A stretch of 64,000 nucleotides of DNA from an uncultured Burkholderiales bacterium (lineage in GTDB: Bacteria; Pseudomonadota; Gammaproteobacteria; Burkholderiales; Burkholderiaceae_C), in the NCBI GenBank assembly GCA_903886485.1, contig CAISMH010000011.1, forward strand, positions 124,001-188,000, given 5' to 3'. The position numbers and the translations under genes were made by a program. The notes under the pieces were generated by a model. It had not been told where the DNA came from. It did no database searches and worked only from the letters and a program-made list of their open reading frames with translations. Numbering within the stretch: position 1 is the first letter of the stretch; every line of letters begins with the position of its first letter. Shown here piece after piece: positions 22,124 through 30,639 of this stretch.

Positions 22124-22915
22124 TTGTTCAAACTAACCAGCCTCAACCTCAACGGCATTCGTTCGGCCGCCCGCAAGGGCGTGGAAGCTTGGCTCGAAAA
22201 AGCCAAGCCCGATTGTATTTGCGTCCAAGAAATCAAAGCCCAAGCGCCTGACGTCGAGGGCGTGTTCGACGCTTTGGCCGGTCTGCGAGGTCACTTTCAC
22301 TATGCTGAAAAAAAGGGCTACTCAGGTGTCGGCGTGTACACGCGGCACGAACCCAGCGATGTGATCGTGGGCTTTGACGGTGGCGAGTTCGACCGTGAGG
22401 GCCGCTATGTCGAATTGCGGTTTGACACGCCAACACAAAAACTCTCCCTCATCAGCAGCTACTTTCCCAGCGGCTCCTCTGGCCCTGAGCGCCAAGAGGC
22501 GAAATACCGCTTCTTGGCAGCGATGTACCCACACCTCAGTGCCTTGAAACAAGAACGCGAATTTGTGCTGTGCGGCGACATCAACATCGCTCACAAAGAA
22601 GCCGACTTGAAAAACTGGAAGGGCAACCAAAAGAACAGCGGCTTCTTGCCCGAAGAGCGTGCGTGGATGACGCAGCTCACCACCCAAGGCGGCCTCGTGG
22701 ATGTGTACCGCCAACTCCAACCCGACACCACCGACGCTTGCTACACCTGGTGGAGCAACCGCGGCCAAGCCTATGCCAACAACGTGGGTTGGCGCTTGGA
22801 CTACCACTTGGCCACCCCCGCTCTCGCCGCTAAAGCGCGCAGCGAAGCGATTTACAAAGACGAGAAATTCTCAGACCACGCACCCATCACCATCGCCTAC
22901 GAAGGCTTGCTCTAG
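22124..22915 (+). CDS. xth: Exodeoxyribonuclease III (AP endonuclease)
   Basis: This 263-aa Mg-dependent nuclease of base-excision repair has the family motifs [16 protein letters not shown] (catalytic Glu), GDINIAH (Asp/Asn) and KFSDHAPI (Asp-His). No ATG fits the conserved N-terminus; the start appears to be TTG 22124 (reading [16 protein letters not shown]) after a GGGGAAA purine run. Its end overlaps the convergent ureG by 4 bp. Confidence 0.95.
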   Translation: MFKLTSLNLNGIRSAARKGVEAWLEKAKPDCICVQEIKAQAPDVEGVFDALAGLRGHFHYAEKKGYSGVGVYTRHEPSDVIVGFDGGEFDREGRYVELRFDTPTQKLSLISSYFPSGSSGPERQEAKYRFLAAMYPHLSALKQEREFVLCGDINIAHKEADLKNWKGNQKNSGFLPEERAWMTQLTTQGGLVDVYRQLQPDTTDACYTWWSNRGQAYANNVGWRLDYHLATPALAAKARSEAIYKDEKFSDHAPITIAYEGLL

Positions 22916-23565
22916 AACAACATCCCTTTGGTCTCGATGAACTTGACCACCTCTTGCAAACCCGCCAAGGTGCGCAAGTTGGTCATCACAAAAGGTCGCA
23001 AGCCGTTGGCATTGGTGCGCATGCGGATGGTGTCTGCCTCCATCACCTCCAAGTTGGCGCCAACATAGGGCGCGAGGTCCGTTTTGTTGATGATGAACAA
23101 ATCGCTCTTGGTGATGCCAGGGCCACCCTTGCGCGGAATCTTTTCACCCGCCGCCACGTCAATCACATAGATGGTGAGGTCGCTCAACTCGGGGCTGAAG
23201 GTGGCGGCCAAGTTGTCGCCCCCGCTCTCGATGAACACCACATCGGCGTCGGGGAAGTCGACCAACATGCGGTCAATCGCTTCGAGGTTGATGGACGCAT
23301 CTTCGCGAATCGCCGTGTGGGGGCAGCCGCCCGTTTCCACGCCCATGATGCGTTCGGCAGGCAGCGCACCGCTGATGGTCAACAAGCGTTGATCTTCTTT
23401 GGTGTAGATGTCGTTGGTGATGGCCACCAAGTCGTACTGGTCACGCATGGCTTTGCACAGCATTTCCAGCAAGGTGGTTTTGCCCGAGCCCACAGGCCCG
23501 CCGATGCCCACGCGCAAAGGTGGCAGTTTTTTGGTGCGGTGTGCGATGGTGTGTAAGTGCTTCAT
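22912..23565 (-). CDS. ureG: Urease accessory GTPase UreG
   Basis: A 217-aa SIMIBI-class GTPase. The P-loop is [34 protein letters not shown] holds the switch region, [13 protein letters not shown] the Ni-binding Cys-Pro-His, and [10 protein letters not shown] the guanine specificity motif. It delivers nickel to apo-urease in a GTP-dependent complex with UreD-UreF. ATG 23565 ([20 protein letters not shown]) gives the family length; a longer in-frame extension lies antisense-shifted over ureF and is not coding. It is the last gene of the ureA-G cluster. Confidence 0.96.
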   Translation of the reverse strand: MKHLHTIAHRTKKLPPLRVGIGGPVGSGKTTLLEMLCKAMRDQYDLVAITNDIYTKEDQRLLTISGALPAERIMGVETGGCPHTAIREDASINLEAIDRMLVDFPDADVVFIESGGDNLAATFSPELSDLTIYVIDVAAGEKIPRKGGPGITKSDLFIINKTDLAPYVGANLEVMEADTIRMRTNANGLRPFVMTNLRTLAGLQEVVKFIETKGMLF

Positions 23566-24269
23566 GATCGGAACAGTCGAGAGTATTGGGTTTCGTGTTG
23601 GGCCGAAAGAATGGCCAGCATGGGTGAGAAGGCTTGGCGCGTGTCGTCCGTCACGTGCATGGCGTGACGGACGGCGGGGGCGATGTGGTGGGCGAGTTGG
23701 GTCAAGATGCGCTGGCCTGCGTTTTGCCCCAGCGGCACCGACTTGATGGCGGCTTGCACCATGTTCTCCGCCCAACCAAAGGCATAGGCTTGCAAGCCTT
23801 GTTCCAAGGGTGCGCCGGTGCGTGACAGAGCCAATGCCATCATCAGCGGATAGGTGGGCACCCAAGCGTTGCACAGGGCGATGGTGTCTGCATCGATGGC
23901 CTCTTGGTTGCGCAGCCACTCCAGCATGGAGCGGCCCATTTGCTCGCTTTGCAAGCGCAGCTCGGCACTCTCGCGGGTGGCGTGGACCCATTGGCTCAAG
24001 GCTTGCAAGCGCGTCACATCCTGCTGCTGCCACGCCGTCACCATCTGGCCCAACACCGCCATGTCACCACGCGATTGCGTCAGGTGCAATTGGTCCACCA
24101 ACCAAATGGCTGCGCTGTGTTCGTCGTGCACGAGGCCATGGTCAATGGCAGCCTCTAAACCTTCGGAATACGAGAAGCCACCAATCGGCAAAGCGGGCGA
24201 TGCCAGCCAAATAAGTTGCAGCAGCGCGGGCGTGGTGGCCGGCGCTGTGAGGGCCGCATCAGTGGTCAT
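23562..24269 (-). CDS. ureF: Urease accessory protein UreF
   Basis: This 235-aa all-helical protein has the family segment [31 protein letters not shown] and the C-terminal [19 protein letters not shown] ending. UreF acts with UreD as a GTPase-modulating scaffold for UreG. The start at 24269 ([11 protein letters not shown]) leaves an 11-bp overlap with ureE, and its end overlaps ureG by 4 bp. Confidence 0.94.
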   Translation of the reverse strand: MTTDAALTAPATTPALLQLIWLASPALPIGGFSYSEGLEAAIDHGLVHDEHSAAIWLVDQLHLTQSRGDMAVLGQMVTAWQQQDVTRLQALSQWVHATRESAELRLQSEQMGRSMLEWLRNQEAIDADTIALCNAWVPTYPLMMALALSRTGAPLEQGLQAYAFGWAENMVQAAIKSVPLGQNAGQRILTQLAHHIAPAVRHAMHVTDDTRQAFSPMLAILSAQHETQYSRLFRS

Positions 24270-24777
24270 GCGCGTGAGAATGTCCGTGTCCGTGTCCGTG
24301 TCCATGCCCGTGTGCGTGACCTTGGCTGCCGTACGCACCGCCTTCGGGTTCAAAGGCTTCTTGCACGGTGAGCACCGTCATGTGCATTGCACGCAGCATG
24401 TCGGCCAGTACATGGTCGGGCTCAATCTTCAAGTGATCGGGCTGCAACTCAATCGGCACATGGCGGTTGCCGAGGTGATAAGCCGCACGCGTCAAATCAA
24501 ACGCAGACCCATGTTCAGCACACGCCGTGATGCGCAACACCGCTTGCGCTGCGGCCATCACCCGCACGAGCGAACCGTCTTCCATCACCAGCACATCGCC
24601 GCCACGTACCAAGGTGCCGCGAGGCAAAAACACACCCAGCGCGCGACCTGTCGAATCGGTCGCATCAAAACGACTTTTTTGGCGCACATCCCAATCCAGC
24701 TCCACGGTGGGGGCACGTTTGACCAAGGCAGCGGCCAAGCCTCGGCCGCCAGAAATCAATTTAGAGCAAGTGAGCAT
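24259..24777 (-). CDS. ureE: Urease accessory nickel chaperone UreE with His-rich tail
   Basis: A 172-aa protein with an N-terminal peptide-binding domain ([26 protein letters not shown]), a central metal-binding domain ([29 protein letters not shown]) and a C-terminal nickel-storage tail of about 20 residues alternating Gly-His. The tail is encoded by a GTGTCC-type hexanucleotide repeat at 24278-24303 and overlaps the ureF start, so slippage here would alter both genes. It hands nickel to UreG. Confidence 0.95.
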   Translation of the reverse strand: MLTCSKLISGGRGLAAALVKRAPTVELDWDVRQKSRFDATDSTGRALGVFLPRGTLVRGGDVLVMEDGSLVRVMAAAQAVLRITACAEHGSAFDLTRAAYHLGNRHVPIELQPDHLKIEPDHVLADMLRAMHMTVLTVQEAFEPEGGAYGSQGHAHGHGHGHGHGHSHAHDH

Positions 24778-24787
24778 CAGAACTTAG

Positions 24788-26530
24788 TTAGAACAAGAAG
24801 TAGCGTTGGGTCATCGGCAAACTCACCGCCGGTTCGCACGTGAGCAGGTGACCATCGGCGCGCACCGCATAGGTTTGTGCATCCACTTCCATGCGCGGTG
24901 CGTAGTCGTTGTGAATCATGTCACGTTTGCCGACGCTGCGAATGTTCCTCACCGCACTCAGCGTTTTGTGCAAGCCAAACTTCTGCCCAATGCCCGCCGC
25001 CAAGCCCGCTTGCGACACAAAAGTCAACGAGCCACGGTGCAAGGCACCCCCATACGCACCAAACATCGGGCGGTAATGCACGGGCTGGGGCGTGGGGATA
25101 GACGCATTCGGGTCCCCCATCGCGGCCATGGCGATGAAGCCGCCTTTCAAAATGAGGCTCGGCTTGATGCCAAAAAACGCGGGCTTCCACACCACCAAGT
25201 CGGCCCACTTGCCCACCTCGACACTGCCCACTTCGTGGCTGATGCCGTGGGCGATGGCGGGGTTGATGGTGTACTTGGCGATGTAGCGTTTGACACGGAA
25301 GTTGTCATGGCGGTCGGTGTCGCCAGACAAGCCCCCGCGCTGCGCCTTCATCTTGTGCGCGGTTTGCCAGGTGCGGATGATGACCTCGCCCACACGCCCC
25401 ATGGCTTGGCTGTCGCTGCTCATCATGCTGATGGCTCCGAGGTCATGCAAGATGTCTTCGGCAGCAATGGTCTCGCGGCGAATGCGGCTTTCGGCAAACG
25501 CCAAGTCCTCGGCAATCGCAGGGTCGAGGTGGTGGCACACCATGAGCATGTCCACATGCTCGTCCAGTGTGTTCACCGTGTACGGGCGCGTGGGGTTGGT
25601 CGAGCTGGGCAACACATTGGCCTCGCCCACCACTTTCAAAATATCAGGCGCGTGGCCCCCGCCCGCACCCTCGGTGTGGAAGGTGTGGATGGTGCGGCCT
25701 TTGAAAGCCGCCACGGTGTCCTCCACAAAACCCGACTCGTTGAGGGTGTCGGTGTGGATGGCCACTTGCGTGTCGGTGGCTTCGGCCACGTTCAAACAGT
25801 TGTCAATCGCGGCGGGCGTGGTGCCCCAGTCCTCGTGCAACTTCAAGCCAATCGCACCGGCGTTGATTTGCTCGTGCAGCGAATCGGGCAAGGCCGCATT
25901 GCCTTTGCCTAGGAAACCGAGGTTCATCGGGAAGGCATCGGCCGCTTGCAACATGCGCTCGATGTTCCAAGCGCCGGGTGTGCAGGTGGTGGCGAAGGTG
26001 CCTGTGGCAGGGCCTGTGCCGCCACCCAGCATGGTGGTCACCCCACTCGTCAACGCCTCTTCAATTTGCTGTGGCGCGATGAAGTGGATGTGCGTGTCCA
26101 CACCGCCTGCGGTGACGATGTTGCCCTCGCAGCTGATGACCTCCGTGCCGGGGCCAATCACGATGTCCACGCCCGCTTGTGTGTCGGGGTTGCCTGCTTT
26201 GCCAATGGCGACGATGCGTCCCCCCTTCAAACCAATGTCGGCTTTGACAATGCCCCAGTGGTCGATGATCAGCGCGTTGGTCATCACGGTATCCACCGCG
26301 CCACCGGCTTGCGGGCCGGTGCCCGCACCATCGCGTGTGCGCTGCGATTGCGCCATGCCATCGCGGATGGTTTTGCCGCCACCAAACTTCACTTCTTCGC
26401 CGTAACCACCGGCTTGCAGCGTGAAGTCTTTTTCAACCTCAACCACCAAGTTGGTGTCGGCCAAGCGAAGACGATCACCCACCGTAGGACCAAACATTTC
26501 TGCGTAGGCGCGTTTGCCAATCGTTGCCAT
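24788..26530 (-). CDS. ureC: Urease alpha subunit (catalytic)
   Basis: This 580-aa subunit carries the dinuclear nickel site: H147/H149 in VDTHIHF, the lysine to be carbamylated K230 in GLKLHEDWG, the flap C332-H333 in MVCHHLDPA, and D373 in SSDSQAMG. It hydrolyses urea to ammonia and carbamate in the cytoplasm. It is about 12 residues longer than the 567-aa standard because of an insert rich in Gly/Arg/Gln near residues 63-77. The start overlaps ureB's last base. Confidence 0.97.
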   Translation of the reverse strand: MATIGKRAYAEMFGPTVGDRLRLADTNLVVEVEKDFTLQAGGYGEEVKFGGGKTIRDGMAQSQRTRDGAGTGPQAGGAVDTVMTNALIIDHWGIVKADIGLKGGRIVAIGKAGNPDTQAGVDIVIGPGTEVISCEGNIVTAGGVDTHIHFIAPQQIEEALTSGVTTMLGGGTGPATGTFATTCTPGAWNIERMLQAADAFPMNLGFLGKGNAALPDSLHEQINAGAIGLKLHEDWGTTPAAIDNCLNVAEATDTQVAIHTDTLNESGFVEDTVAAFKGRTIHTFHTEGAGGGHAPDILKVVGEANVLPSSTNPTRPYTVNTLDEHVDMLMVCHHLDPAIAEDLAFAESRIRRETIAAEDILHDLGAISMMSSDSQAMGRVGEVIIRTWQTAHKMKAQRGGLSGDTDRHDNFRVKRYIAKYTINPAIAHGISHEVGSVEVGKWADLVVWKPAFFGIKPSLILKGGFIAMAAMGDPNASIPTPQPVHYRPMFGAYGGALHRGSLTFVSQAGLAAGIGQKFGLHKTLSAVRNIRSVGKRDMIHNDYAPRMEVDAQTYAVRADGHLLTCEPAVSLPMTQRYFLF

Positions 26531-26859
26531 CAGAGGTGTCCTTTGCGTGGGGCGTCTACGGCGCCGTTGACCAAACCGCGAAAGCCAAACACTTGGCGCT
26601 CGCCACCCAAGTCCACCAATTCGACCGTGCGTTGTTGGCCCGGCTCAAAGCGCACTGCTGTGCCGGAAGCGATGTTCAAACGCATGCCGTGTGCGGCAAC
26701 GCGGTCAAAGCTCAACCCTGCATTGGTTTCTGCAAAGTGGTAGTGCGAGCCGACTTGGATGGGACGGTCGCTGCCGTTTTGCACCACCAGGGTGTGTGTG
26801 CGTCGGCCAGGGTTGAGGGCATGCTCGCCCTCGTCAATCAAAAGTTCACCGGGTGTCAT
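26530..26859 (-). CDS. ureB: Urease beta subunit
   Basis: A 109-aa structural subunit starting [21 protein letters not shown], with the family block [28 protein letters not shown] and the [11 protein letters not shown] end. It assembles with UreA and UreC into the (ABC)3 holoenzyme. One small gene separates it from ureA, and it abuts ureC. Confidence 0.96.
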   Translation of the reverse strand: MTPGELLIDEGEHALNPGRRTHTLVVQNGSDRPIQVGSHYHFAETNAGLSFDRVAAHGMRLNIASGTAVRFEPGQQRTVELVDLGGERQVFGFRGLVNGAVDAPRKGHL

Positions 26860-26871
26860 GTGTGCCTCGTT

Positions 26872-27045
26872 TTATTTGTTGCGACCCATCCACCACATGA
26901 AGGCCAGCACGCCTGCAAAAGCGACGAAGCCCCACACATCGGTGGCGTGGTAATGCGATGCACCTTCCATGCCGTGGCCTTCGTGCGCCAAAGCAAAAGT
27001 AGGCCAGAGAGAGACAAGACAAAGTGCAGAAAAGAAGCGAGACAT
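26872..27045 (-). CDS. Small membrane protein between ureA and ureB, His-rich periplasmic loop
   Basis: This 57-aa protein (an ATG five codons upstream at 27060 is an alternative start) begins with a signal-like segment MSRFFSALCLVSLWPTFALA. A short His/Glu/Asp-rich stretch follows (HEGHGMEGASHYHATD, five histidines), then one transmembrane helix (VWGFVAFAGVLAFMWWMG) ending GRNK. The mature protein would be a bitopic peptide with a metal-binding periplasmic face. Its location inside the urease operon suggests a nickel-related job, but I know of no established function. Confidence 0.65.
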   Translation of the reverse strand: MSRFFSALCLVSLWPTFALAHEGHGMEGASHYHATDVWGFVAFAGVLAFMWWMGRNK

Positions 27046-27076
27046 AGTAAGAGGTTCCATTTTCAGAGCGTCTCCA

Positions 27077-27379
27077 TCAGACGATGGGTTGGTGCACCGT
27101 CACGAGCTTGGTGCCGTCGGGGAAGGTGGCTTCGACTTGGATGTCCGGAATCATCTCGGCCACGCCGTCCATCACGTCAGCGCGGGTCAGCACGTTGCGG
27201 CCAGCGCTCATGAGTTGAGCCACGGTTTTGCCGTCGCGCGCGCCCTCCATCACAGCAGCACTGATGAGGGCCACGGCCTCGGGGTAGTTGAGCTTCAAGC
27301 CGCGGGCTTGTCGGCGCTCGGCCAACAAAGCAGCGGTGAAGATCAAGAGCTTGTCTTTTTCGCGGGGTGTGAGTTCCAT
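27077..27379 (-). CDS. ureA: Urease gamma subunit
   Basis: A 100-aa structural subunit with the canonical start [23 protein letters not shown] and end [21 protein letters not shown]. It is the first gene of the minus-strand cluster ureA-[57 aa]-ureB-ureC-ureE-ureF-ureG. There is no Shine-Dalgarno sequence before the ATG, and a sigma-54-type promoter lies only 16 bp upstream, so the transcript may be almost leaderless. Confidence 0.96.
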   Translation of the reverse strand: MELTPREKDKLLIFTAALLAERRQARGLKLNYPEAVALISAAVMEGARDGKTVAQLMSAGRNVLTRADVMDGVAEMIPDIQVEATFPDGTKLVTVHQPIV

Positions 27380-27393
27380 AGTGCAGAAGTCTA

Positions 27394-27410
27394 TGCAACT
27401 TGCGTGCCCT
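27394..27410 (-). promoter_or_regulatory. Sigma-54 (-24/-12) promoter candidate for ureA
   Basis: On the minus strand the sequence reads GGGCACG-CAAG-TTGCA, one mismatch from the RpoN consensus TGGCACG-N4-TTGCW, with the invariant GG and GC separated by exactly 10 nt. The predicted transcription start is near 27383, four bases before the ureA ATG. RpoN control of urease via NtrC is well known in proteobacteria. Confidence 0.6.
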
Positions 27411-27492
27411 CTTGCAATCAGACGGTGCCCCAGCAAGTGCATGCTTTGGTGCGCGAAATCCGTCTTGGTGCATCACCATGCACACGGCATGA

Positions 27493-27538
27493 CGCGCTAG
27501 CTTGGTGCGTACCTGCATTTTTGACCGCAAATGGTGCG
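27493..27538. promoter_or_regulatory. Two NtrC-like enhancer sites between ureA and urtA
   Basis: Two 17-bp segments resemble the NtrC site TGCACC-N5-GGTGCA. 27493-27509 has GCGC-N7-GTGC, one mismatch from the GCAC-N7-GTGC core. 27522-27538 is TGACCGCAAATGGTGCG, with a perfect right half. They are about 100-150 bp from the predicted start sites of both the ureA and urtA promoters, the usual enhancer distance, so one array could serve both operons. Further TTGGTGC half-sites lie at 27446 and 27465. The other parts of 27380-27684 show nothing else. Confidence 0.5.
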
Positions 27539-27600
27539 TCACGTTGAGTTCTGTTTGGCTCGTATATGGACACGTGGGGCGCTTCTAGGGAAGCGGACTG

Positions 27601-27617
27601 TTGGCACAAGCTTTGCG
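27601..27617 (+). promoter_or_regulatory. Sigma-54 (-24/-12) promoter candidate for urtA
   Basis: TTGGCACAAGCTTTGCG contains GG and GC separated by exactly 10 nt and matches TTGGCAC-N5-TTGC in full. The predicted start near 27628 leaves a 57-nt leader before urtA with a GGAGTG ribosome-binding site. It faces away from the ureA promoter. Confidence 0.6.
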
Positions 27618-27684
27618 ATGGCTGTGGGGACTCGCTTGCCGAGCGAGCGTGCCGCTGAACCCCTTATTTTTTGGAGTGAACCCC

Positions 27685-28959
27685 ATGATGAATCGTCGAG
27701 GAAACTTGAAAGCTCTGGCTGCCGCTGCAGCGCTGTCCGTTGGGTCGTTGTGTCTTGCGCCACACGCGCTGGCTGCTGACACCATCAAAGTGGGCGTGCT
27801 GCACAGCTTGTCCGGCACCATGGCAATTTCCGAGACCGTGTTGAAAGACACCGTGCTCATGGCCATCGACGAGATCAACGCCAAGGGCGGCGTGTTGGGC
27901 AAAAAGCTCGAGCCTGTGGTGGTGGACCCCGCTTCCAATTGGCCTTTGTTCGCTGAAAAAACCAAGCAACTGCTGACCCAAGACAAAGTGGCCGTCATGT
28001 TCGGCTGCTGGACCTCGGTGTCTCGCAAATCGGTGCTGCCCGTGGTGGAAGAGCTCAACGGCTTGCTGTTCTACCCTGTGCAATACGAAGGTGAAGAACT
28101 AAGCAAAAACGTGTTCTACACCGGTGCCGCACCCAACCAACAAGCCATCCCCGCGGTCGATTATTTGATGAGCAAAGACGGTGGCGCGGCCAAGCGCTGG
28201 GTCTTGCTGGGCACCGACTATGTGTACCCACGCACCACCAACAAAATCTTGCGCGCCTACCTCAAGAGCAAAGGCGTGAAAGATGCGGACATCGACGAGA
28301 AGTACACCCCCTTCGGTCACAGCGATTACCAAACCATCGTGGCTGACATCAAGAAGTTCTCTGCCGGTGGCAAAACTGCAGTGGTGTCCACCATCAACGG
28401 TGACTCCAACGTGCCGTTCTACAAAGAACTCGGCAACGCTGGTTTGAAAGCCAAAGACGTGCCCGTCGTCGCCTTCTCGGTCGGTGAAGAAGAGTTGCGC
28501 GGCGTGGACACCAAGCCTTTGGTCGGTCACTTGGCGGCATGGAACTACTTCATGTCCATCAAGAACCCTGCCAACGACGAGTTCATCAAGAAGTGGTCTG
28601 CCTACGCCAAGCTGCACAACATCGCGGGTCACAAAGACAAGCCTTTGACCAACGACCCCATGGAAGCCACCTACATCGGCATCAACATGTGGAAGCAAGC
28701 GGTGGAAAAAGCCAAATCCACGGACGTCGACAAAGTCATCGCCGCCATGGCCGGTCAAACCTTCAAGGCCCCGAGTGGCATCACCTCCAAGATGGATGAG
28801 AAAAACCACCACCTGCACAAGTCGGTGTTCATCGGCGAGATCAAGGCCGACGGCCAGTTCAACGTGGTCTGGAAAACACCGGGTCCTGTGAAAGCCAAAC
28901 CATGGAGCCCCTTCATCGAAGGCAACGCTGCCAAACCTGATGAGCCTGTGAAGAAGTAA
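27685..28959 (+). CDS. urtA: Urea ABC transporter substrate-binding protein
   Basis: This 424-aa periplasmic receptor has a Sec signal (about residues 1-31, ending HALAAD). The mature part starts TIKVGVLHSLSGTMAISETVLKD, the UrtA/AmiC-like signature, with FGCWTSVSRKSVLPVVEELNGLLFYPVQYEGEE as the ligand-domain block. It delivers urea to UrtBCDE. ATG 27685 follows a ribosome-binding site; the longer in-frame start would add a non-signal extension. A terminator hairpin just after the gene likely makes it more abundant than the membrane subunits. Confidence 0.95.
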   Translation: MMNRRGNLKALAAAAALSVGSLCLAPHALAADTIKVGVLHSLSGTMAISETVLKDTVLMAIDEINAKGGVLGKKLEPVVVDPASNWPLFAEKTKQLLTQDKVAVMFGCWTSVSRKSVLPVVEELNGLLFYPVQYEGEELSKNVFYTGAAPNQQAIPAVDYLMSKDGGAAKRWVLLGTDYVYPRTTNKILRAYLKSKGVKDADIDEKYTPFGHSDYQTIVADIKKFSAGGKTAVVSTINGDSNVPFYKELGNAGLKAKDVPVVAFSVGEEELRGVDTKPLVGHLAAWNYFMSIKNPANDEFIKKWSAYAKLHNIAGHKDKPLTNDPMEATYIGINMWKQAVEKAKSTDVDKVIAAMAGQTFKAPSGITSKMDEKNHHLHKSVFIGEIKADGQFNVVWKTPGPVKAKPWSPFIEGNAAKPDEPVKK

Positions 28960-28983
28960 GCCTTTCTCCGATGGTCAAACTTG

Positions 28984-29010
28984 GGGGAGGGCCGTGCCCT
29001 CCCCTTTTTT
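28984..29010 (+). terminator. Intra-operon terminator between urtA and urtB
   Basis: A GGGGAGGG-CCGTG-CCCTCCCC hairpin (8-bp GC stem) is followed by six T. It lies 25 bp after the urtA stop and 15 bp before urtB, so partial read-through probably sets binding protein in excess over the permease. Confidence 0.85.
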
Positions 29011-29024
29011 AATTGGAAATCTGG

Positions 29025-30638
29025 ATGACTTGTTTTTCTTTTTCTGGGTGGACACGCCAACGCGCCACGCAAGCCATCTGCGTGCTGGCCTTGGGCGTTT
29101 TGTCCCACGCCACGGCCTTGGCGCTGACCGCCGAGCAAGCACGCGCACTCACCTTGGGCGACACCGACGCGCGCATCAGTGCGTTGCAAAAAGCGCTGGC
29201 TGCCCCCGATGCGCAAACCGCCGCCTTCTTGCAAGCGATGGCCGATGACGCCGTGAAGGTGAACGGCCCACAAGTGCTGATCGTGCGCGACGGACAAGCC
29301 ACGAACCCTGTCACGGGTGAGGCCACCGCCCTGCCCGACAGCGCAGAAGACGTGATCAACAACAACCGCATGCGCGGCGAGATTGATGCGGCTTTGTCTG
29401 CACTGCAATTGCTCAGTCCCGATGCCGCGTTGCGCTTGCAAGCGGCCAAGTCCGTGCTGAAAGAGCCAGACCCCACCAAGCTGACCATGTTGGAAAAAGC
29501 CTTGGCCAGCGAAACCAACGAGGGTGTGAAAAAACAAATGCTGTTGGCGCGCGCCGCCGTGCTGCTCAACAGCGACCACGTCGAAGAGCGCATGGCTTCG
29601 GCCAAAACCTTGGCCGACAGCCAAACGCCAGACACCCAACTCTTGCTCAACCAACGCTTGAGCCAAGAAGACAACCCACAGGTGCGCGCACAACTACAAA
29701 CTTCGCTGCTCACCATTCAAGCCGCGTTGAGCTGGGGTGAAAAACTCGGGGCTTTGTTCACCGGCATCAGCTTGGGCTCCATCTTGTTGCTGGTGGCTTT
29801 GGGGCTGGCCATCACCTACGGCTTGATGGGCGTCATCAACATGGCGCACGGCGAGTTGATGATGATCGGTGCCTATGCCACTTATGTGGTGCAAGTCCTG
29901 TTCCGCCAGTATTTACCGGGCATGTTTGACGCGTACTTGCTGGTCGCTGTGCCTGCTTCGTTTTTGAGCGCGGCCTTGGTCGGTGCGGTGCTGGAGCGTT
30001 TGGTGCTGCGTCATTTGTATGGCCGACCCCTCGAAACCTTGTTGGCCACTTGGGGCATCAGCTTGGTGTTGATGCAAGGCGTGCGCAGCCTGTTTGGTGC
30101 GCAAAACGTGGGGGTTGAAAACCCCGCTTGGATGAGCGGCGGCGTGCAACTGTTGGCCAACCTCTCGCTGCCCTACAACCGATTGATCATCATTGGCTTT
30201 GCCCTGTTTGTGTTGGTCGGCATGACGCTGCTGATTGGCAAAACACGTTTGGGTTTGTTCGTGCGTGGCGTCACGCAAAACCGCCCCATGGCCTCGGCCT
30301 TGGGCGTCAACACCGCACGCATTGACACCTACGCCTTCTCACTCGGCTGCGGCATTGCAGGCTTGGCGGGTTGCGCACTCAGCCAAATTGGCAACGTCGG
30401 TCCAGACCTCGGACAGAGCTACATCGTCGACGCCTTCATGGTGGTGGTGCTCGGTGGCGTGGGCCAACTCGCAGGCACGGTCTACGCCGCCATGGGCCTC
30501 GGGCTGATGAACAAATTGCTCGAAGGCGTGGCCGGTGCTGTGCTAGCCAAGATTGCGGTGTTGGTCTTCATCATCGTGTTCATCCAAAAACGTCCTCAAG
30601 GTATCTTTGCCATGAAAGGCCGCAGTGCGGAGGCATGA
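29025..30638 (+). CDS. urtB: Urea ABC transporter permease UrtB
   Basis: A 537-aa protein. The N-terminal third (about residues 30-235) is a helical extracytoplasmic domain after a signal-like helix; the rest is a LivH-type permease with TYGLMGVINMAHGELMMIGAYATY and the RGVTQNRPMASALGVNT coupling region. The long N-terminal domain is normal for UrtB and absent from LivH. ATG 29025 is chosen over a TTG 12 bases upstream, which lies nearer the terminator stem. Confidence 0.93.
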   Translation: MTCFSFSGWTRQRATQAICVLALGVLSHATALALTAEQARALTLGDTDARISALQKALAAPDAQTAAFLQAMADDAVKVNGPQVLIVRDGQATNPVTGEATALPDSAEDVINNNRMRGEIDAALSALQLLSPDAALRLQAAKSVLKEPDPTKLTMLEKALASETNEGVKKQMLLARAAVLLNSDHVEERMASAKTLADSQTPDTQLLLNQRLSQEDNPQVRAQLQTSLLTIQAALSWGEKLGALFTGISLGSILLLVALGLAITYGLMGVINMAHGELMMIGAYATYVVQVLFRQYLPGMFDAYLLVAVPASFLSAALVGAVLERLVLRHLYGRPLETLLATWGISLVLMQGVRSLFGAQNVGVENPAWMSGGVQLLANLSLPYNRLIIIGFALFVLVGMTLLIGKTRLGLFVRGVTQNRPMASALGVNTARIDTYAFSLGCGIAGLAGCALSQIGNVGPDLGQSYIVDAFMVVVLGGVGQLAGTVYAAMGLGLMNKLLEGVAGAVLAKIAVLVFIIVFIQKRPQGIFAMKGRSAEA

Positions 30639-30639
30639 C

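Noticed and set aside
23566..24033. Long N-terminal extension of UreG
   Set aside because: The frame stays open but is antisense-shifted over ureF and encodes an Arg/His/Pro-rich sequence with no family similarity.
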